Below, in pieces: positions 59,444-64,000 of a stretch of 64,000 nt of DNA (the stretch's first letter is position 1; the number at the start of each line of letters is the position of its first letter). Source of the DNA: Streptomyces bungoensis (lineage in GTDB: Bacteria; Actinomycetota; Actinomycetes; Streptomycetales; Streptomycetaceae); contig NZ_KQ948860.1 in assembly GCF_001514215.1 (NCBI RefSeq), positions 80,740 to 144,739 of the forward strand, given 5' to 3'. Under the pieces are notes generated by a model that saw nothing but the letters and a program-made list of their open reading frames with translations, was not told the DNA's origin and searched no databases. The translations under genes and the position numbers were made by a program.

Positions 59444-61666
59444 TCACAGGAACATGGCGACCGGATTCAGCTCTTCGTACGGTGTCGGTCCGGCCAGCCG
59501 GCCGAGCGCCACCGGAACGTCGTACAGGCGGCCGGGGGCGAACCGGGCCCAGAAGTGGCGCATTCCCGGCACGATCGTCTTGACCACGGGCAGGCCGACG
59601 TCCGGCCGGGTCTGGTCGAGGACGAGGAGTTCCATGCCGCGCTCCTCGACGGCGGCGCGGATCGCGGCCACGTCGTCCAGGAGGTCGGCGCGGGACGTGT
59701 AGGGGAAGTCGGCGCGGGTGCGCGCGGGCCGGGCGGGATCGGGCAGCAGGTAGGGGTGGCCGGCCACGGTGGCGGTGCGCCACCACTCGGTGAGCCGTTC
59801 GTCGGGGCAGCCGTAGCCGGTGCCGTCGGGGCGGGCCTCGACGACGGCCGGCATCATCTGGTTCATCTCCGCCAGCGCCCGGCACAGCGCCACGGACGGG
59901 TCGAAGTGGGCGCCGAACCCGAACAGCAGGTCCTCGGTGCCGGCACCGGTGCGCCGGGTGAGGGCGGCGAAGGCGGGGATGCCGAAGTCGGAGGTGACGT
60001 CCAGCGCCCACACCTCGCGGCCCAGCGCGGCGTGCACGGTCCGGACCCGGTCGATCCACGGTTCGCCGAAGGACCCGAGGTCGACGCCGGGCTGGCGGGT
60101 GCGGTTGTACCACCACAGGGCGACCGCGTCGCGCTCGACGAGTTCCAGGAACCCCTGCACGACCGCGTCCTCGAGGCTGGCGCCGCCCGCGTTGCCGTTG
60201 GAGTCGGCCCGGACGCAGCCGAGGCCGGGGGTGCGCGGGGTGTCGTAGTAGAGCAGGGCGGTCGGCAGCAGGCGGTGGGTGCCGCGGGTCAGGGACCACA
60301 CGGGCGTCCAGTCGACGGCGGCCGTCTCGTCGAACGGCGCGACGCGCTGGCGCGGGTCGTAGAGCAGGCAGTCGGCGGGATGCACGGCGTTCTCGGCGAC
60401 CTCCGCCCAACTCGCCCGTACGGTGGGCTCGTCGCCCTGGAAGGTCCCCGCGTGGCGCTCCAGTCCCTCGCACAACGCGCTCACCCGTGCGTCGAGTTCG
60501 GTCATGCCCTTGCCACCGCTCTCGCTGCGCAGCCGGGAGGCGGGGCCGGTCAGGCCGTGCGCGCCGCGCGCGTGGTTGTGGCCGGCGCGGAAGGAGTTGA
60601 ACTCGGCCGAGCCGCGCGGGTCGCGCTCCACCGCCTTGACCACTCCGGTGATGGGGCTGATCAGGTGCTCGTAGGTGCGCAGGGTGCGTTCGGCCGTGAC
60701 GGCCCGGTGCCCGTTGCCGGTGCGCTGGGCCTTCTGGCGGGAGCCGAGGACGACGGGCCCGCCGACCCGCCGGGCCACCAGGGCGGGGTCACCGCACTCG
60801 GCGCACTGGGGGCGCCGGCGCAGCGCGTGCAGCCGGCTGGTGAAGCCGATCGTGTCGAAGGCCAGCACGCCGTCCTGGCCCGGGTAGCGGTGCCCCGCCA
60901 GCCACTTCAGGCCTTCGGTGACGGCGAGCTGGTGGCCGAGGAGCAGGCTGGCCGGGGTCTCGGCCGGCGGGTGGGGCACCGGCCGGCCGAGCCGGGCGCG
61001 CAGATGCGCCTGGGTGGTGCGGTGCCCGGACATGCGCTGGACGAGGCAGTGCCAGCACGCCGAGACGCCGGGCCGGAACACGGGGCCCACCCAGGGGGTC
61101 GTCCCGTGCGGCTTCGCCAGCAGCCAGGGGCGGCCGGCGGCCCGCGCCCACGCGTCGATCGCACCCAGGGCGGGATCCAGGTAGTCGTCGCAGACGACCA
61201 GGGTCAGCGCGGCGTCGTCGGCGCCCGGGCCTTCGGGATCCTCGCCGGTGACCACGAGGCCCGACGCGGCGCACGCCTCGGCGGCGGCCCGCGCGTCGGC
61301 GCCGCCGACGGCGCGGACGGCCACCCGGTGGTCGGGCAACGGACCGGGGGCGCCCGCCAGTTCCCAGTAGGCGGCCGCCGCGCGGCTCACCAGGGGCGCG
61401 GCCGGCCGGTCGTCCGGCGGTTCGGGGCTGGTGACGAGCAGGGCCGCCTCGTTGAGCCGGCCGATCGCCAGCGCGACCTCCGCGGCGGAGCAGCGCGGTG
61501 CCGCCGCGCTGACCAGCGCCCGGAAGTCCCGGGTGCCGTCCAGCAGCGGTGCGACGACCGCGACCGGATCGTCCTCGAAGGCGACGATGCCGCGCTCCGA
61601 CACGACGTACGTGCCCTCGCCCGGGACCACTTCGGCGCGTACGTGTCTTCTGAACCCCACTCGCAT
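59444..61666 (-). CDS. Fused ThiF-like/YcaO azoline cyclodehydratase (TOMM RiPP biosynthesis)
   Basis: A 740-residue fusion. Residues 1-80 look like a peptide-clamp winged helix (RRE). A ThiF/E1-like domain follows with a zinc quartet CWHC (about 204, 207) and CAEC (about 288, 291). From about residue 370 it is a YcaO domain: SESGGKGMTELDARVSALCEGLERH, SNGNAGGASLEDAVVQGFLELVERDAVALWW and QTRPDVGLPVVKTIVPGMRHFWARFAPGRLY. YcaO enzymes use ATP to turn Cys, Ser or Thr into azolines, or form thioamides. The C-terminus is NPVAMFL, not PxPxP. ATG 61666 follows GGGGGGAAAG. The precursor gene is 50 bp upstream. Confidence 0.92.
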   Translation of the reverse strand: MRVGFRRHVRAEVVPGEGTYVVSERGIVAFEDDPVAVVAPLLDGTRDFRALVSAAAPRCSAAEVALAIGRLNEAALLVTSPEPPDDRPAAPLVSRAAAAYWELAGAPGPLPDHRVAVRAVGGADARAAAEACAASGLVVTGEDPEGPGADDAALTLVVCDDYLDPALGAIDAWARAAGRPWLLAKPHGTTPWVGPVFRPGVSACWHCLVQRMSGHRTTQAHLRARLGRPVPHPPAETPASLLLGHQLAVTEGLKWLAGHRYPGQDGVLAFDTIGFTSRLHALRRRPQCAECGDPALVARRVGGPVVLGSRQKAQRTGNGHRAVTAERTLRTYEHLISPITGVVKAVERDPRGSAEFNSFRAGHNHARGAHGLTGPASRLRSESGGKGMTELDARVSALCEGLERHAGTFQGDEPTVRASWAEVAENAVHPADCLLYDPRQRVAPFDETAAVDWTPVWSLTRGTHRLLPTALLYYDTPRTPGLGCVRADSNGNAGGASLEDAVVQGFLELVERDAVALWWYNRTRQPGVDLGSFGEPWIDRVRTVHAALGREVWALDVTSDFGIPAFAALTRRTGAGTEDLLFGFGAHFDPSVALCRALAEMNQMMPAVVEARPDGTGYGCPDERLTEWWRTATVAGHPYLLPDPARPARTRADFPYTSRADLLDDVAAIRAAVEERGMELLVLDQTRPDVGLPVVKTIVPGMRHFWARFAPGRLYDVPVALGRLAGPTPYEELNPVAMFL

Positions 61667-61697
61667 GTTCTTTCCCCCCTGTCGTCGTGTGGTTCTG

Positions 61698-61730
61698 CCG
61701 CGCTGCTGCGGCCGGTTCAGCAGGCCGCGG
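61698..61730. promoter_or_regulatory. Hairpin between the precursor and cyclodehydratase genes
   Basis: CCGCG-CTGCTG (61698-61708) can pair with CAGCAG-GC-CGCGG (61718-61730) across a 9-nt loop, overlapping the precursor stop codon. In RiPP operons such hairpins often let more precursor than enzyme be made. The stem has a bulge, so confidence is modest. Confidence 0.4.
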
Positions 61731-62040
61731 CGGCCACTTCGGCACCGGCCTCCGGCGCGTCGGCGATGCACAGGGTCAGCAGGCACACGCCCGCCGCCCC
61801 GAGGTTCGTGAAGTCCTCCCGCACGACGCGGTCGCCGGCGGCGCGGGGCAGCTGCGGCGCCCGGCCGTCGGCGCCGAGGGCGAGGCCGAACTCGCCCAGC
61901 ACGGCGGAGGGGGCGGTGGCGTAGCGCCGGGCGGTCTCCGGGTCGAGGAACGCGTGCAGCATCAGTTCGGCGAACCGGACCTCGTCCTCGGGGGTGCGGA
62001 AGACGTCGGACGGGCCGTCGGTGATCACGGTGCTGGTCAT
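61717..62040 (-). CDS. Candidate RiPP precursor peptide with a nitrile-hydratase-like leader
   Basis: A 107-residue protein. Residues 18-55 (EDEVRFAELMLHAFLDPETA, then RRYATAPSAVLGEFGLAL) resemble nitrile-hydratase alpha-subunit-derived (NHLP) leaders: a helical stretch, DPE, then a P-S-A-V-L-G-E-F-G-L turn. The C-terminal part is small and neutral: NLGAAGVCLLTLCIADAPEA continuing to a final Cys. Cysteines are only at 86, 91 and 107, with Thr89 between the first two. ATG 62040 has AAGGAG at six-base spacing. It lies directly upstream of the cyclodehydratase. The core boundary cannot be fixed from sequence; a small nitrile-hydratase-related protein is the alternative. Confidence 0.7.
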   Translation of the reverse strand: MTSTVITDGPSDVFRTPEDEVRFAELMLHAFLDPETARRYATAPSAVLGEFGLALGADGRAPQLPRAAGDRVVREDFTNLGAAGVCLLTLCIADAPEAGAEVAAAAC

Positions 62041-62414
62041 GGTCGCTCCTTGTGTGGCTGGTCGCGTCGGCCGTCCGGGGTCGTCCGGCCGGTCCGGGTG
62101 GTGGGAGCTGTGCGGATGCCGCGGCGTGGTGCGGGCCTTCGGCGTCGATCGGGAAGTGCGCCGGCGCGGTGGGTGCTGCCCGTCGCCGAGGTGCGAGAAG
62201 AGGTGCGGGGAAGTGCCGAGTCGTCGCATGCCGTGCGTGCCGTGCGTGGTGCCGTGACCGCGTGGCGGCGCCCGGGGCCGTGGTGCGGTGCCGTTCGTCG
62301 GTCGGTCCGCGTGCGGGATCGGGGCGGGCGCCGGACTGTCCGGTGCGGCCGGTCTTGCCGGGGTGCTCGGTCGTTCCGCGACAGAGTTAACGCAATCCGG
62401 CCACACTCGGGCCA

Positions 62415-62442
62415 GTTATCGCCTCATGTCTGGCGATGTGAA
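62415..62442 (-). promoter_or_regulatory. Candidate promoter and inverted repeat for the RiPP operon
   Basis: On the minus strand, TTCACA (62442-62437) and GATAAC (62420-62415) are 16 bp apart. An inverted repeat ATCGCC-N8-GGCGAT (62418-62437) fills the spacer, a plausible site for the response regulator or SARP. Confidence 0.4.
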
Positions 62443-62539
62443 TTCTTCACTGGTCGGCATATACGCCCGTCAACCGGGCTTCCGAGTAAGGACGTTTCAA
62501 AGAAAGCGGCACATCTGCCACCAGGCTGATCACACGCCC

Positions 62540-62567
62540 TTCACAGGATGGGCGGCGCCGATATGAT
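62540..62567 (+). promoter_or_regulatory. Candidate promoter of the histidine kinase gene
   Basis: TTCACA (62540-62545), 16 bp, then TATGAT (62562-62567) lie 42 bp upstream of GTG 62610. The -35 and spacing are the same as in the proposed divergent RiPP promoter. Confidence 0.5.
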
Positions 62568-62609
62568 TTCGGACGCCGGTTCGGGGGACGCAGAAGGAGC
62601 GGGGGCCTG

Positions 62610-63872
62610 GTGACGAAGCAGGGTGGACCCAAGCGAGGAGTTCCGCCCAGGCGGACGAGATCGAGCGAGCCGGACCTGGCTGCCGTGAGTTCCGCCGCAC
62701 CCAGCCCGACGATCGCCTCCGTGCTGGTCGTCGTCGTGTTCTCGGGCTATCTGCTGATGCAGCTGGTGAACGTCCTCGACTCCGGGCCGAGCGGGATGGA
62801 GCTGGTGGCGTGCGCGGCCGTTCCGCCCGTCCTCGCGGCCCTGCAGTACGCCCACTCCGCGCCGCACGCGGCGGCCCTCCGCGAGCGGTTACTGCCGTGG
62901 ACCCTGATTCTCCAGGCCGTGCTGACCTTCGCCCCGCTCATCACCTTCGGGTGGCACTGGGGCGGTATGGCGGGCTTCCTCGCGGGATCGTTTCTTCTCC
63001 TGCTGCCGCCGGTGGCCGGCTGGACCCTGTTCGGCACCACGACCGTCGCCGTCGTGGTGATCTCGGCGCTGCAGTCCCTGAACTTCGTGAGCATCGCGTA
63101 CATGGGCGTGTCGACGGCCCTCACCGCGTTGATCATCTTCGCGGTGGTACGGCTCGCCGGACTGGCCACGGCGATCCACGCGTCGCGGGACGAGCTGGCG
63201 CGGATGGCGGTGGCCCGGGAGCGGCTGCGGTTCGCCCGCGACCTGCACGACCTGCTCGGATACAGCCTCTCCTCGATCACCCTGAAGAACGAGCTGATCG
63301 CGCGGCTGATCGACAGCAACCCGCAGCGGGCCCGGGACGAGGTCGCCGAGGTGCTGGTGATCTCCCGGCAGGCGCTGGCCGACGTGCGGGAAGTGGCGCG
63401 CGGCTACCGCGACATGTCGCTGCTGGTGGAGGCGGAGTCGGCGCGGTCCGTGCTGAAGGCGGCGGGCATCGAGGCCCGGATCGACGTGTCCGTGACCGGG
63501 CTGTCGTCCACGGCCAACACCATCCTGGCGACCGTGCTGCGCGAGGGCGTGACGAACATCCTGCGGCACAGCCAGCCGCGCTCCTGCTCGATCAGTACGT
63601 CTCTGCTGGACGACGACACCTTCGTGCGGCTGGAGATCGTGAACGACGGCGTCGGCGCGGGCAGCGCCGTGCCGACCAGCTCCGTACCCAACGGCACCGG
63701 CCTCGGCAACCTGGCCGCGCGCGTCGCGACCGTGGGCGGCGGGCTGCGGGTGGGCGCGGGCGGCGACGACGAACCGGGCGTCTTCCGCCTGGCCGTCCGG
63801 GTCCCGGTCCACGCGGCACCGGCACCGGAGTCCCCGGCACACCGCGAGCCGACGTCACGCCTGGGCGTCTGA
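62610..63872 (+). CDS. DesK/NarX-type sensor histidine kinase
   Basis: A 420-residue sensor kinase. Five or six membrane segments occupy about residues 33-190 (IASVLVVVVFSGYLLMQLV through MGVSTALTALIIFAVVRLAGLA) with little extracellular loop, so it probably senses a membrane signal. The HisKA_3 box is RERLRFARDLHDLLGYSLSSITLKNEL, with the phospho-accepting His in RDLHDLLG. The ATPase part has LREGVTNILRHS, VNDGVG and GTGLGNLAARV. GTG 62610 has AGAAGGAG upstream. Its partner is probably the response regulator across the RiPP genes. Confidence 0.92.
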   Translation: MTKQGGPKRGVPPRRTRSSEPDLAAVSSAAPSPTIASVLVVVVFSGYLLMQLVNVLDSGPSGMELVACAAVPPVLAALQYAHSAPHAAALRERLLPWTLILQAVLTFAPLITFGWHWGGMAGFLAGSFLLLLPPVAGWTLFGTTTVAVVVISALQSLNFVSIAYMGVSTALTALIIFAVVRLAGLATAIHASRDELARMAVARERLRFARDLHDLLGYSLSSITLKNELIARLIDSNPQRARDEVAEVLVISRQALADVREVARGYRDMSLLVEAESARSVLKAAGIEARIDVSVTGLSSTANTILATVLREGVTNILRHSQPRSCSISTSLLDDDTFVRLEIVNDGVGAGSAVPTSSVPNGTGLGNLAARVATVGGGLRVGAGGDDEPGVFRLAVRVPVHAAPAPESPAHREPTSRLGV

Positions 63873-64000
63873 CGGGCGGGAGCAGGCGGCTGGCGGTCGG
63901 CGGCCGGCCGCCGGTGCGGCTGGCGCGGGCGGCTGGGGCTGACGGCTGGGGGCTGGGGCTGACGGTCGGCGTCTGACAGGTGGTGGCCGACGGCCGACGT
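63873..64000. repeat. Short degenerate GC-rich repeats at the right edge
   Basis: The last 128 bases repeat GGCTGGGGCTGACGG and GCGGCTGGCG-like words several times. No gene or clear hairpin is seen before the window ends. Confidence 0.5.

Larger units (their letters stand above)
62041..62609. other. 569-bp divergent control region of the RiPP locus
   Basis: No gene is supported here. The half nearer the precursor is very GC-rich with no promoter visible; 62385-62570 is AT-richer and holds both proposed promoters and an inverted repeat. If the minus-strand promoter at 62415-62442 is used, the precursor mRNA would have a leader of about 370 nt. Confidence 0.5.

Noticed and set aside
61687..62529. 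280-codon plus-strand frame across the RiPP precursor gene
   Set aside because: It is the antisense shadow of the precursor and its upstream region; the minus-strand frame has a strong ribosome site and a leader-like sequence.
1..64000. tRNA, rRNA, CRISPR arrays, transposases or prophage genes
   Set aside because: None recognised on either strand; the repeats found are in-frame protein repeats or the two inverted-repeat elements. A tRNA scan would be needed to exclude a missed tRNA.

Overview
The window is typical high-GC actinomycete chromosome, almost certainly Streptomyces. The evidence is near-saturated GC at third codon positions, many GTG starts, dense ATGA/GTGA start-stop overlaps, SigR-type promoters, a SARP regulator and several actinomycete-only families (DUF3107, DUF3117, DUF3152, ATL, LOG). 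About 50 protein genes and one decayed gene are supported. No tRNA, rRNA, CRISPR array, transposase or prophage was seen.

Layout. (1) 1-24724: an AdnA-like helicase (cut by the left edge), an alkyltransferase-like DNA repair protein, an MprF-like membrane protein, a secreted tripeptidyl-peptidase with a decayed tandem copy, SigR-promoted moeZ, a putative cell-surface glycan operon (glycosyltransferase, membrane protein, 30-codon sORF, epimerase, spherulin-4-like protein), a DUF3152 metzincin-like protein with an alpha/beta hydrolase, a TetR regulator, DUF3107, a ferritin-like protein and a DEAD-box RNA helicase. From memory of the M. tuberculosis map, this resembles the order Rv3202c to Rv3211. 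(2) 24757-36813: an NYN-domain protein, a SigR-promoted 50-residue protein, MarC, a PHP phosphoesterase, an MFS exporter with an operator, a SUFU-like protein, CorA, an MgtE-like regulator lacking its channel domain, a DUF1003 protein and Mrp. (3) 36886-53560: TatB, HtrA, anti-sigma and ECF sigma, O-methyltransferase, DUF3117, enoyl-CoA hydratase, Tag, a DivIVA-like protein, FolP2-like, LOG, DapE, DapC, FdxC, GNAT and SirB1-like. Much of this resembles M. tuberculosis Rv1177 to Rv1239c. (4) 53575-64000: an accessory region. An operon of a GT1-type glycosyltransferase, an acyl-CoA carboxylase beta subunit and a repeat-expanded epsilon subunit lies next to a compact RiPP locus. That locus has a precursor peptide with a nitrile-hydratase-like leader, a fused ThiF/YcaO cyclodehydratase, a NarL-type response regulator, a SARP and, divergently, a DesK-type histidine kinase.

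How genes work together. The sigma/anti-sigma/HtrA/TatB group is an envelope-stress and protein-export module. DapE and DapC serve lysine and peptidoglycan precursor synthesis. CorA, the MgtE-like protein and the DUF1003 protein point to magnesium homeostasis. The RiPP locus is the best candidate for an undescribed system: its precursor carries only three cysteines near its C-terminus, no flavin dehydrogenase is visible nearby, and its two-component pair brackets the biosynthetic genes.

Other unusual structure includes a dispersed inverted-repeat element present twice, each time touching the stop codon of a minus-strand gene; in-frame repeat arrays in the AdnA-like helicase, the DEAD-box helicase, the DUF3152 protein and the carboxylase epsilon subunit; and two genes whose conserved N-termini appear to start at CTG and ATT. 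Gene identities come from reading motifs; no database search was run.
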